A DNA stretch of 44,822 nt from Terricaulis sp. (lineage in GTDB: Bacteria > Pseudomonadota > Alphaproteobacteria > Caulobacterales > Aquidulcibacteraceae). Position numbers and translations under genes: made by a program. Positions within the stretch are counted from its first letter, which is position 1. Each line of letters begins with the position of its first letter. The stretch is taken from assembly GCA_024707365.1 (NCBI GenBank), contig JANPZV010000007.1, forward strand, positions 1 to 44,822, in the 5' to 3' direction. Shown here in pieces: positions 1-8,890 of this stretch. Under the pieces are notes generated by a model. The model was not told where the DNA came from and searched no databases. It saw nothing but the letters and a program-made list of their open reading frames with translations.

Positions 1-56
1 TAGGTGCCTGTCGATTCCGTTTGTAGTCGTCTGTTTAACCCGTAGCAATACGTAAC
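1..56. other. Nanopore adapter end with reverse-complement native barcode NB02 (artefact)
   Basis: Bases 11-34 equal, base for base, the reverse complement of the 24-base Oxford Nanopore native barcode NB02 as I recall it (TCGATTCCGT... to ...TCGTCTGT). It is preceded by AGGTGCCTG (expected AGGTGCTG) and followed by TTAACC..TAGCAAT and ACGTAAC, the inner flank and start of the ligation adapter read backwards. This is the trailing end of an NB02-tagged molecule, not biological DNA. Confidence 0.96.
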
Positions 57-132
57 GGCCGTACTACGTTCAAAAAAAATTTACGTATTGCTAAGGTTAA
101 TAGGGAAACACGATAGAATCCGAACAGCACCT
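57..132. other. Nanopore adapter with native barcode NB04 (artefact)
   Basis: Bases 59-92 resemble the ligation adapter with errors (ends TTACGTATTGCT). Bases 93-100 are the flank AAGGTTAA, bases 101-124 match native barcode NB04 exactly (TAGGGAAACACG... to ...AGAATCCGAA), and bases 125-132 are the other flank CAGCACCT. The insert of the NB04 molecule starts at 133. Two adapters head to tail mean that two reads were joined. Confidence 0.96.
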
Positions 133-1390
133 GAATCGGCACCATGAAAACGCGAAAAACGTCTTCACCGATCCCCTGCGCCCCGTCGCCTACGAGGGCG
201 AAAACGGCGGCATTCGTGCCCTCCTTAACGGGATCGGAAAGGCTCGGCTGGCATCCGTTCTACGATGGCGAAAACCCCATCGGCCTTCACGCAACAATGA
301 AGTTGCCGGCGGCATTTCCTTGAGCCCGGTGGCCAGTTCGAACTTTCCGGCGCGCCGATACGGAAACCTCCACGGCACGTAGGCGAGCATAGCCGAGCAT
401 ATGCGCGTTGCCAAAAGTGGCCGCGCGCCGCTCGATATTCATTTCCTCGGGCTCGGGGTCACCCCGCTCTGGGCGGTCAATGAAATCGAAGTCATGCCCA
501 AGTCGCGCTATGGCATCATGACGCCCTGGACAAGGTCGGCACCCTCGGTACCTCGATGATGTACCGTTCCTGTACCGTCAGACCAATCTCGACTTCTCCG
601 ATGAAGCCGACATGGTCAAGCTGCCGCGTCAGCCTGGCGCGCTGCAGCCCATCGCCACCGCGCTCTTTGCCAATTCGCCCTTCGCCGATGGCCGCGACAC
701 CGGCTATCTCAGCTTCCGCAGCCATATCTGGCTCAACACCGACAATGCCCGCACCGGCATGCTGCCCTTCGCCTTCGACGAAGGCTTTGGCTCCGAGCAA
801 TATGCCGACCACGCTCGACGTGCCGATGTACTTTGTCATCCGCAACGGCCAGTACGTGAACGTCGCCGGCGAGATTTCCGCGCACGGGCGGGTGAGCTTC
901 CCCGGCGCTGCCCGGCGAAAAGCCCACGGTGGTGGGAAGACCACCTTTCCACCCTGTTCCCGGAAGTGCGCCTAAAACAGTTCCTCGAAATGCGCGGCGC
1001 CGATATGGGCGATGAAGCCCATGTCACATTTCCGCCTTCTGGACCGGCCTTCTCTATGATGAAGTCTCGCTCCGGCTGCCTGGGAATTGACGCGCAACTG
1101 GACGCAGGAAGTGCGACTATCTCCGCCGCGAAGTCCCGCGCCTTGGCCTCACCACGCCCTTCGACCGTTCCAGCATTTTTGATGCCGCCGCCCAGGCCGT
1201 CGGCATTGCCGAAGCCGGCCTCGTGCGCCGCAACCGCCTCAATGCCAGGGCGGGACGAGACCATCCACCTCGCCTGCCTCGAAGAGACGGTGCGCACCGG
1301 AAAATCCAGGCCGGCCGCTACAGCTCGACAAGTTCCGCAACGAGTGGAACGGCGACGTGACGCCGATCTTCAAAGAAGCCGAGATCTTGA
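133..1390 (+). CDS. gshA: Glutamate-cysteine ligase (plant/alphaproteobacterial GCS2 type), 3' part, many frameshifts
   Basis: GshA joins glutamate and cysteine using ATP, the first step of cytosolic glutathione synthesis. Reading across frames gives recognisable GCS2 blocks in order: [17 protein letters not shown] near 155, a [20 protein letters not shown] block near 245-290, [19 protein letters not shown] near 450-495, SRYGIMT, the stretch [10 protein letters not shown] near 590-615, then [19 protein letters not shown] and [20 protein letters not shown] at 640-770. Later come [14 protein letters not shown] near 830 and [20 protein letters not shown] near 1160-1220. The stop is the TGA at 1388. 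The N-terminus is lost at the adapter. The frame breaks about ten times; I take these as raw-read indels, because every segment remains family-like. It belongs to the foreign NB04 insert and is followed by purD. Confidence 0.85.
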
Positions 1391-1466
1391 GGTCGACCGA
1401 CCAGCTTTTTCTTGCCCTTCCGTCACTCTCGTGCATCACGCCCGCAGCACGGCATGGAGGCGCGAG

Positions 1467-2731
1467 ATGCGTTCTGGTCATCGGTTCTGGTGGGCGCGAG
1501 CATGCCTCCGCATGGAAAATCGCCCAGTCGCCAAAGCTGACCAAGCTCTTCGTCATGCCCGGCAATGGCGGCACTGAAGCCATTGCCGAAAACCTCTCCG
1601 TCGACATCGACCACGCCGCGGTGATTGCCGCAGCCAAGGCGCAAAACATCGACTTCGTCGTCGTCGGCCCCGATGCGCAGGTCGTTGCCGGTCTTGGCGA
1701 CGACGTCCGTGCCGCAGGCTTCACCTGCTTCTGCCCCTCAAAGGCCGCCGGCCAATTGCTGCATGGAAGAGCTCGAAGAGCTTCACCAAGCCCTCTGCGA
1801 CGAGTTTGATATCCCAACGGCCGGCTATGCCCGCTTCGAGATCAAGGCTTCCGCCCTTGGCTATATCTACACCAGGGCGCACCCATCGTGATCAAGGCCG
1901 ATGGCCTTGCCGCCGACAAAGGCGTCACCGTCGCCATGAGCGTCGAGGAAGCCGAGGAAGCCATCATCGACTGCTTCTCCGGCGCCGGCACGCTTCCGGC
2001 GCCGCCGTCGTCATCGAAGAATTCATGGAAGGCGAGGAAGTTAGCCTCTTCGTCCTCTGCGATGGTGAAACGCTCCTGCCCCTCACCACCGCCCGAGATC
2101 ACAAGCGCGCCTTCGACGATACCGGCCCCAATACCGGCGGTATGGGCGCCTATTGCCCCCGCCCCCGTCATGACCCGCGAACAGTACGAGTTCGCGATGC
2201 AGTATCGATCAGACCCACCGCCCGGGGCCTTGCCAAACGCGGCACGCCCTATCAGGGCGTTCTCTATGCCGGCCTCATGCTCACCGGATGGTCCAAAGCC
2301 GTCGAATACAATGCGCGCTTCGGCGATCCCGAGACGCAGGTGATGATGATGCGCATGGAAAGCGACCTGCTGCCCCCTCCTCCATGCCACCGCGACCGGC
2401 ACCCTTGGGGGTCATGATGTGATGGAAAGACGCCTATGCGTTGACGGTTATCATGGCGACCAGGGTTATCCGGGTGACTATGCTTGAGCAGCGAGATCCA
2501 ACGGCGCCGACGGCCTCGATACGGATGATTTGACCGTGTTCCACGCCGGAACGAAGCGCGACGGGGCCGTTTGCTCGCCAATGGTGGGCGCGTGCTCAAT
2601 ATCACGGCGCTCGGTAATTCGGTGAGAGAGGCACAGAACCGTGCTTATCGAGGCGTTGACGCGATAGTTGGCCAGAAGGCTTCTCCCGAAGAGATATCGG
2701 CTGGCGTGAAATCGCCAGGGAACAGACCTGA
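1467..2731 (+). CDS. purD: Phosphoribosylamine-glycine ligase (GARS), frameshifted
   Basis: PurD is an ATP-grasp enzyme that makes glycinamide ribonucleotide in purine synthesis. Pieces in successive frames give the whole family. After one missing base behind ATG 1467 the start reads [16 protein letters not shown]. Then come [52 protein letters not shown] (1890-1940), [19 protein letters not shown] (2010-2070), [45 protein letters not shown] and [13 protein letters not shown] near 2577-2615. The stop TGA at 2729 follows an IAREQT-like end. The length of about 420 codons is normal for PurD. GGAGG lies about 10 bases upstream of the start. About eight indels break it, consistent with single-read quality in the NB04 insert. 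Confidence 0.9.
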
Positions 2732-2872
2732 ACCTTTCCTCAATCTTGCGGGCCTACACTCCCGTCGGACCGTCTTCGGCGAACGCCGCCGGATCGCAAG
2801 CTGACCCCGCCTACGTCCACGACCGGAGCCGCCGGTGGACCGGCTGAGCTCAAGGGAAGGGAGCGAAGCGGA

Positions 2873-3759
2873 ATGAGCTATATCTGGCCCCAAGATCGGG
2901 CGTTGCCCTGGGCGGCGGGTCCGCCCGTGGCCTCACCCATATCCCCTATATCGAGGCGATGGACGAGCTCGGCATCAGGCCCTCGGTCATCTCAAGGGCA
3001 CGTCCATCGGCGCGCTGATCGGTTCCGGCTGGGCGGCCGGCATGACCGGCAAGGAACTGCGCGAACATTCCTTTGAAGGGTGCTGGGCACCCTGCGCACC
3101 ATTGCCACAAAACTCCTGGTCGACGGCAGATCAAAGGGCCTCGGCGGATTGCTGCGCAACGGCATCTCCATGCAGCTCGACGCCACCCATATCGTCGATG
3201 CCTTCACGCCGCCGAACTTCCCCAACGACTTCAGCGATCTCAAGATCCGCTCTATGTCGTGGCAACCGACTTCCAGTCCTGGCATCAGGTCGTGTTCAAT
3301 TCGGGCCCCCTCCGCCCCGCTATTGCCGGCTCCATCTCTATGCCGAGCATTTTCAAGCCGATCGTCCACAACGGCCCCATCCTGGTCGATGGTGCCGTGG
3401 TCAATCCGTTGCCCCTCGACCAGGCCGATATCGGCACCGACTTTCTCATCGGCATCGACGTCAATGGCGACCCATCAGTGGGCATCAACAAGACCGACCA
3501 TCGCCCGCTCGACATCTGGTTCGGCTCGGCGCAGATCATGATGCATTCCCTGATCGCCCATTCCATGGCCGCCTACCCGCCCGATATTCTAGGGGTATCC
3601 GGCCCCATGTTGCCATTTCGGCGCCATGGAATTCTGGCGGGTGCGCGAGATCATCACCCATGTGGAATCGGAAAAGACCGCTTCAAGCACATGCTGACGC
3701 GCAAGATCGAAGACTATATCCAGAACAAGGTCGAGCCGATCCAGAGCAATCAGCGCTAG
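2873..3759 (+). CDS. Patatin-like phospholipase, frameshifted
   Basis: A patatin-domain serine hydrolase that probably cleaves acyl groups from lipids. Across frames it reads: start MSY, a G-G-G-S-A-R-G oxyanion loop near 2915-2935, THIPYIEAMDELGI, the nucleophile elbow GTSIGAL near 3000-3020, GSGWAAGMTGKELREHSFE, LGGLLRNGISMQLDATHIVD, PLYVVATDFQSWHQVVFNSG, SIFKPIVHNGPILVDGAVVN (the DGA catalytic Asp motif), PLDQADIGTDFLIGIDVNGD and the end DYIQNKVEPIQSNQR. Length of about 290 codons is typical of bacterial members. A GGGAAGGGAG ribosome site precedes ATG 2873. It ends three bases before the convergent tadA stop. The exact substrate is unknown. Confidence 0.88.
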
Positions 3760-3762
3760 CGG

Positions 3763-4228
3763 CTAGCTTCGCAGCTTGCGGAAGAAGTCCACCAGCATGG
3801 CCTCGGCGCGCGAGGCCGAAACCCCGCCGATCACCTCAGGCTTGTGGTGGCAGGTGGGCTGGTCGAACAGCCGGACCCCGTTCTCCACCGCTCCCGCCTT
3901 GATATCCTCGGCCGCGAAATAGACCCGGCGCAGGCGGGTATGGGTTAGTGGCCCCCCGCGCACTGCGGGCGGGGTTCGAGCGTACATAGAGATAACGCAG
4001 CCATCAAGCCGCCCGGTGCCGCGCGCACTTTCAACGCCTCGCGAATGGCCAGCATTTCCGCATGTGCCGTCGGGTCACCCAGGTGGCCTGCATCTGATTG
4101 CGCGTTGCGGCAAGCACGCGCTCACCCTCCATCACCACCGCGCGCCCACAGGTGCCTCGCCAGAAACGCCCCGCCGCCTCTTGGGCAAGGCGCAGCGCGA
4201 GATCCATGGGGGCGAGGGATTGGGTCAT
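3763..4228 (-). CDS. tadA: tRNA-specific adenosine deaminase, frameshifted
   Basis: TadA deaminates adenosine 34 to inosine in tRNA-Arg(ACG). On the minus strand the pieces are MDLALRLAQEAA at the N-terminus, AVVMEGERVLAATRNQMQAT, a zinc-site block GDPTAHAEMLAIREALK visible in another frame near 4025-4080 (His-Ala-Glu), a damaged MYV..EPC-like stretch near 3950-3990 that should hold the PCxxC zinc ligands, then TRIRRVYFAAEDIKAGAVENG-like sequence and the C-terminus ASRAEAMLVDFFRKLRS. About 155 codons, normal for the family. It converges on the patatin-like gene. The frameshifts are read errors in the NB04 insert. Confidence 0.85.
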
Positions 4229-4237
4229 TGCCGTGTC

Positions 4238-5000
4238 CTAAACGGGCATGCGTGAGCGGCAAGAGAGGTCAGGCAATGCGACGCCGTCCGGCCATAACGA
4301 TAGAACAACAGCAATGCCGCCAAGAATGACCGCCGAGGCGATGAGCAAACGCGGCGTCAAAGCCTCGCCGATAAAGACCACCGCTCCAAAACCGGCGATG
4401 ACCGGAACGCTCATTGCACGACCGCGTGCGCGGGTCCGGCTCAGGTGCGGCAGGGCCGCGTACCAGATGGCATAGCCGAGGCCGGAAGCGAGGGCGCCTG
4501 AGGCCACTGCCGATTGTCCCCTCAAGGCGCGGCGCCCCGGTCCACACGCCCACAATGATCAACAGCACGGCCAGCGGGAGGCAGCGCACAAAGTTGCCCG
4601 CGGTATCGGAGAGCGGCTGGCCTCGAACCGCGCCCCAGGAGCGAATAGCCGGCCCAGCACAATCCCGCCGAGGATCGGGTGAGCGCAGCGCCCAGCGGGT
4701 GCGGCGCGGCAAGGCCCGCTGACACCAGATGAGACAAAAGGCACCCGCTGGGCGTGCCACGAGGCCGATCCATTGGCGAGAGGCGGAGGCCGACGTCGCC
4801 GGCTGACGGCCCGCGCCACCTGGCGCCGGATCTGCATCGCTGGCAAACAGGATCGGCGCCCCCTGCTAAGCCCCGAGCAGGTTGTAGGGGAGCGGACAAA
4901 AACAGATGGCGTAGCCGAAGAGCGCGAACGATTGTGCCCTTTAAAATGGTACCGGTCAACTGCACCAACGCTCGCGGCGAGAGCCATCTCCTGAACCACA
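4238..5000 (-). CDS. EamA/DMT-superfamily inner-membrane transporter, frameshifted, start uncertain
   Basis: The C-terminal half reads clearly as a drug/metabolite transporter: ASGLGYAIWYAALPHLSRTR, SVPVIAGFGAVVFIGEAL and LLIASAVILGGIAVVLSLWP are three hydrophobic helices with the usual family pattern. A further helix, CLPLAVLLIIVGVWTG, and the stretch GLCWAGYSLLGRGS lie upstream in other frames. The N-terminus is too damaged to choose a start. Substrate unknown. It lies 10 bases upstream of tadA on the same strand. Confidence 0.72.
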
Positions 5001-5213
5001 GAGCAGCAGACCGAGAACCACGGCTCCCCGATGCCAGCTCCTCACGCCGGTAAAACCGGCCGCGTCAGTGGCGCGGCGAGGCAGGCGCCAGGCGCGGCCA
5101 ATACGGAATTGGGCCGGCAAAGGCCACGCAGAGCTTGGGCAGAAATAAGTCGGGCACGATGATGCGCAGCTTTGGATATCCTCTACCTCAGGATAGGCTG
5201 TAACCGCAGCGCC
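5001..5213. other. No clear gene; probable damaged N-terminal part of the EamA gene
   Basis: No intact reading frame with family resemblance is visible. Low read accuracy prevents separating the 5' end of the EamA gene from true intergenic DNA. Confidence 0.4.
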
Positions 5214-5910
5214 TCATCGCTTCGGCGCAATGCCATCGAGCAGGAAGTCGAGGACCCCTTCGGAACGTGCCGTCCCAATCATCATCGAGCAGTGGAGGAC
5301 GCGAGTGCTCGATCGAGGGTAGAGGGCACCGAGTTCCGCCAAACGCGGTGCTTGGGAGGCTGCCTTTACTCGTCGAAGGTCCAAAGCCGGCCCGCGTGAC
5401 CGTCGCCCCCATCACATAGCGCGTTCCACAGCGACCAGATGGCGGCATTCACATCAGTGTCCGACACGCCACCAGCCGAGAGGCATTTGGGGCCTCAGCC
5501 GCTCAAGGCGCACAGAGTAGTCGGACCAAGCGCCCGGCGCGGCAGCAACGATGCCGACCCGCAGTGGTGACGCAGCATGGTGGCGCGCCAATCCTCCAGC
5601 ACGTGCACGATATCGCCCCGCCAATCCTGCAGCGCCGTCGGACCGCGATATCTCGAGCACACTATCGAGGCGCCAGGTCGAACACGTCCTCCCTGTTCTG
5701 GACGTGCCAGTAAAGACCATGACGCGCCTACTTTAACGCCTCGGCCAGTCCCCGCATGGTCAAACCGTAAAGGCCGTTCGCGTCCAGCATGCCCACGGCC
5801 GTTGAAGCGATCCGCTCACGCGTCAGCCCCGGTTCATTCCCCTGCGCTTCTGCCCCCTGCCCCTGCAGGCGCCTGCCGCGCCGACCGGCTACCCTTTTGT
5901 TCGCCTTCCA
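5214..5910 (-). CDS. TetR-family transcriptional regulator, frameshifted, start approximate
   Basis: The N-terminal helix-turn-helix is readable on the minus strand as LTRERIASTAVGMLDANGLY followed by GLTMRGLAEALK. Continuing in another frame gives a V.SLYWHV.N-like end of the DNA-binding domain near 5700-5730. The C-terminal region contains LERLRPQMPLGWWRVGH (5460-5515), ALC-GGDGHAGRLWTFDE-like sequence and a terminal DFLLDGIAPKR before the TGA at 5214-5216. This looks like the TetR_C subclass. The start lies upstream of about 5860 and cannot be fixed because of indels and a T-run. The likely target is its own promoter and the divergent RidA gene or the EamA transporter. Confidence 0.75.
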
Positions 5911-6026
5911 CGTCCGCGTTTCCCCGCTCGCTTTTTCGCTTTTCTTTTTTTTTTTTTGCTTTTCGCTGTCATGCATTACAATTCTGACCACGAGCACAAG
6001 CCTTGTCCATGGCCGGCGATTGACTC

Positions 6027-6055
6027 GTACAACGTAACGATGCAATAAATTGTAC
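6027..6055. promoter_or_regulatory. Possible TetR operator (GTACAA...TTGTAC inverted repeat)
   Basis: GTACAA at 6027-6032 and TTGTAC at 6050-6055 are inverted repeats in an AT-rich stretch between the divergent TetR and RidA genes. The position suits a TetR operator, but the spacing is long and the read is error-prone. Confidence 0.3.
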
Positions 6056-6155
6056 ACTGTACCGCCAGAGTCTTGCCTAACGACATCCGCGACAAAGTTC
6101 AATCGTGCGGAAACCGCCGCCATGCCCCGCGATCCGCCAAGCCACGGAGATCATC

Positions 6156-6642
6156 ATGCCAAACGCCATCACGCGTCTCATCATCGGAGGAACCATCATC
6201 ATGACCGCAAAGATTGCAGCACCGGCCAACGCGGCCGAGAACAAGCTGACCATCGTCAACCCGCCCAATCTCGGCGACCCCCGCACCCAATGGCTACAGC
6301 ACGGCAGTGATCGTGGCGCCCAATGCCCGTGGCATCGCCTATATTTCAGGCCGTGGCGCCAGAGCCAGCACGGTGGCCTTCCTCGCCCGATTTTCACCCA
6401 GGTCAAACAGGCCTGGCGCCAATCTCGGCGCCGCGCTCGAGGGGATCGGCGCCAGCCTCGATCAGGTCGCCAAGCTCACCGTCTATGTCGTCGACCACGA
6501 CATGTCCAAGCTCGGCGTGCTGACCCAGAACGTCGTCGAAATGTTCGGCGCCAACCTGCCGGCGCAGACCTCGTGCCTGGTGCCGAAACTGGCCATCGAT
6601 CCCATGCTGTTCGAGGTCGAGGCGGTGGTCGTGCTCGACTAG
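6156..6642 (+). CDS. RidA/YjgF/YER057c-family protein, frameshifted
   Basis: RidA-family proteins are small trimeric enzymes; the best-known members hydrolyse reactive enamines and imines. The sequence runs from MPNAITRLIIGGTIIMTAK (possibly a short signal-like N-terminus), through NKLTIVNPPNLGDPRT, VIVAPNARGIAYISG, NLGAALEGIGASLDQVAKLT, VYVVDHDMSKLGVLTQNVVE and MFGANLPAQT to KLAIDPMLFEVEAVVVLD before TAG. The conserved VYV and EVEA strands of the fold are present. Two or three indels lie between 6290 and 6420. It is divergent from the TetR gene. Confidence 0.8.
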
Positions 6643-6717
6643 TTCGGCCTGTCTGGGCACAAATGCCATTCCGGGTCGGCGCGGCGCGGCTCTATATTGT
6701 GGGGCAAGGAGAATCGC

Positions 6718-7164
6718 CTGCCCATTCGCCAGCTACCTGAAGACCTGATCAACCGCATCGCCGCCGGCGAAGTGGTCGAACGCCCCGCCAGCGTCGTCGT
6801 GGAAGGAACTGGTCGAAAACCTGATCGACGCCGGCGCTCGCCGCATCACCATTGCCACGGCCAATGGCGGCATGGATCTCATCCGCATCACCGATGATGG
6901 CCACGGCATGGATCGCGACGACCTGATGCTTCGGTCGAGCGCCACGCGACCTCCAAACTCGGCCAGCGCAGACGATCTCGATGATATCCGCACCCTCGGC
7001 TTCCGCGGTGAGGTCACGCCTCCATCGGCTCCGTCTCGCGCCTCTCGGTCGCCTCGACCTGCCGGGGCAGAAACCGGCCTCGCCGTCGTCGTCGACAATG
7101 GCCGTCACCGACCCATGCCGCGGTGGCGAGAACCGCGGCACTGCATCGAGATGCGCGATTTTGC
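6718..7164 (+). CDS. mutL: DNA mismatch repair protein MutL, N-terminal part, cut by adapter
   Basis: MutL is the ATPase that links MutS mismatch recognition to strand incision. Visible GHKL ATPase motifs are: [20 protein letters not shown] with the motif I region completed in the next frame ([15 protein letters not shown]), [13 protein letters not shown] (motif II) and IRTLGFRGE (motif III). AAGGAG at 6706-6711 sits six bases before a CTG at 6718 followed by PIRQLPEDL. The true start is probably ATG there, with a base error. The reading frame deteriorates after 7020 and stops where the reverse NB04 barcode begins at 7165. The rest of the gene is missing because the molecule ended. Confidence 0.88.
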
Positions 7165-7361
<197 letters not shown>

Positions 7362-8142
7362 GGGTGTCGGCCCCGATGGCGCCGCGTCTCAGCGCGCGGC
7401 CTTGTTCTGGTCGGGGTGATGGGGCGCGCATTCGATTGTCCGCCGGCAGCATGGATTTTCATCTGGAAGGCGAGACCTACTCCAGAGAGCACCGTGCGGG
7501 CGATGATGCCGTTCCGGTTTGAGGAGCATCATCTCGAAGGCTGGGCTCTCCAACGTCAATTAAAATGGTTTCTGCGCGCAGGGCGGCACCTATAGCCTTT
7601 GCGGCCGCGCGATAAGCGGCGCTGCAGCCTTTATCCAGACCCCGATGAAACCATCGAGGGCATGCTCCAGCCAGAGGTGATCGAAAAACACTTGCAACGC
7701 ATCGTGCCGAAAGACACGCCATACGAAGTGATCGATCTCAGGCCCTACCGTGTGCATATGCGCATCGTTGAAAAATATCACCTCGGCCGCATGGTGCTGG
7801 CCGGAGACGCCGCGCACATCAACAGCCCCTCGGGCGGCATGGGCATGAATGGCGGCGTGCACGACGCCTTCAATCTTTCCGAAAAACTGCTGCAGATCTG
7901 GAACGGCGCTTCGCTTGATCTGCTCGATCTTTACACGCGCCAGCGCCGCCCGGTCGCCGAAGAGGAAATTCTTGGCCAAGCGGCACAAAAATCGCGCCCG
8001 CATGCAAGAACGCAACCAGGATCGGCGCGAAGAATTGCTGGCCGAGCAGCAGCGCATCGCCGGCGATCCCGAGCGCGCACGTGCGCGGCTGCTGCAAAGC
8101 TCAATGATCATCGGTTTGGAACGGGCGGCGGCGATACAATGA
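7362..8142 (+). CDS. FAD-dependent aromatic monooxygenase A (class A), C-terminal part, frameshifted
   Basis: This is the C-terminal half of a UbiH/MhpA-type flavoprotein hydroxylase, which uses NAD(P)H and O2 to hydroxylate aromatic rings. The GD motif VLAGDAAHINSPSGGMGMNG, which binds the FAD ribityl and pyrophosphate, is clear near 7795-7855. Before it come DPDETIEGMLQPEVIEKHLQ and RIVPKDTPYEVIDLRPYRVH. After an indel near 7970 the frame continues RMQERNQDRREELLAEQQ and ends SSMIIGLERAAAIQ. The first 230 bases are very noisy (a DFHLEGETYSREHR-like stretch is readable) because this is the end of a read. The N-terminal Rossmann GxGxxG is absent because the molecule begins here. It is closely related to monooxygenase B at 32053. 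Its stop overlaps the next start (ATGA). Confidence 0.85.
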
Positions 8143-8890
8143 CGGAATCTTATGCAAGTTTTGGGCGCTTCGGCGTCGGCGTGCCGCAATCGAACCTGAC
8201 GGTGGAGGCCGAATTTGGCATTATTTTGCCGCGCACGGCCTCGCTGCACGTCACGCGGCTGACGAGCCTGGCGGAAAATCCGCTTGATCGCCTGCGCGCG
8301 TATCTCACCGATCTGCCGACTTATCTCAGCGCCTATGACGGGCTCAAGCTCGCGGCGTTCGCGTTCGCGTGCACCGGCTCATCCTATCTTGTCGGCGCCG
8401 AGGAGGAGGCGAAGATCGCGGAGGCGTGCGCGCAGCGCTTTGGCTATCGATCGCGCTGGCGGCCGATTCCATCGTTTGGGCGCTGGAGAAGCTGAACGCC
8501 AAGAACATCGCGGTGATCGCGCCGTATCCGGCCGATCTCATCAAGGCGGGGCACGATTATCTTGAATCGCGCGGCATTCATATCGCGGCGCTTGAGCGCG
8601 TGGTGACGAAAACCACCGATACGCGCAGCATCTATCTCACCGGCGTGGCTGACGCGCGCGCGGCGCTGGAGCGGATGCCGAAAACCGGGCTTGACGCTAT
8701 CCTGGTCAGCGGCACGGGCATGCCGACGCTCGGCGCCGTGGATTCACGCGGCTTGCCGCCGGTGATTTCCTCCAATCTGTGCGTTGCGGCGCGCGCGTTG
8801 GATTTGGCCGGAAAAAGCGATGCGCTTGATGCGCTGGGGCTGGAGCCGCTGGGCTGGCGCAAGCGCTTGGATGAAGCTTATGGGCGCTAA
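8139..8890 (+). CDS. Maleate isomerase/Asp-Glu racemase-superfamily protein A, one frameshift
   Basis: About 250 codons in two frames joined near 8455-8465. The first part reads GRFGVGVPQSNLTVEAEFGI, an N-terminal strand typical of COG3473 maleate cis-trans isomerase-like proteins. It then has FACTGSSYLVGAEEEAKIAE, with a Cys at the first catalytic position. The second part reads ALEKLNAKNIAVIAPYPADL and LVSGTGMPTLGAVDSRGLPP. At the second position, where two-Cys members have Cys, it has Gly-Thr-Gly, so it may be a one-Cys variant. Members isomerise maleate to fumarate, racemise amino acids or decarboxylate arylmalonates; which applies here is unknown. It overlaps monooxygenase A by ATGA and the following ALDH, so the three are probably translated together. 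Confidence 0.8.

Noticed and set aside
133..7164. Block of pseudogenes undergoing decay
   Set aside because: Essential genes such as purD, tadA and mutL would all be broken in many places. Adapters on both sides show this is an uncorrected single read.
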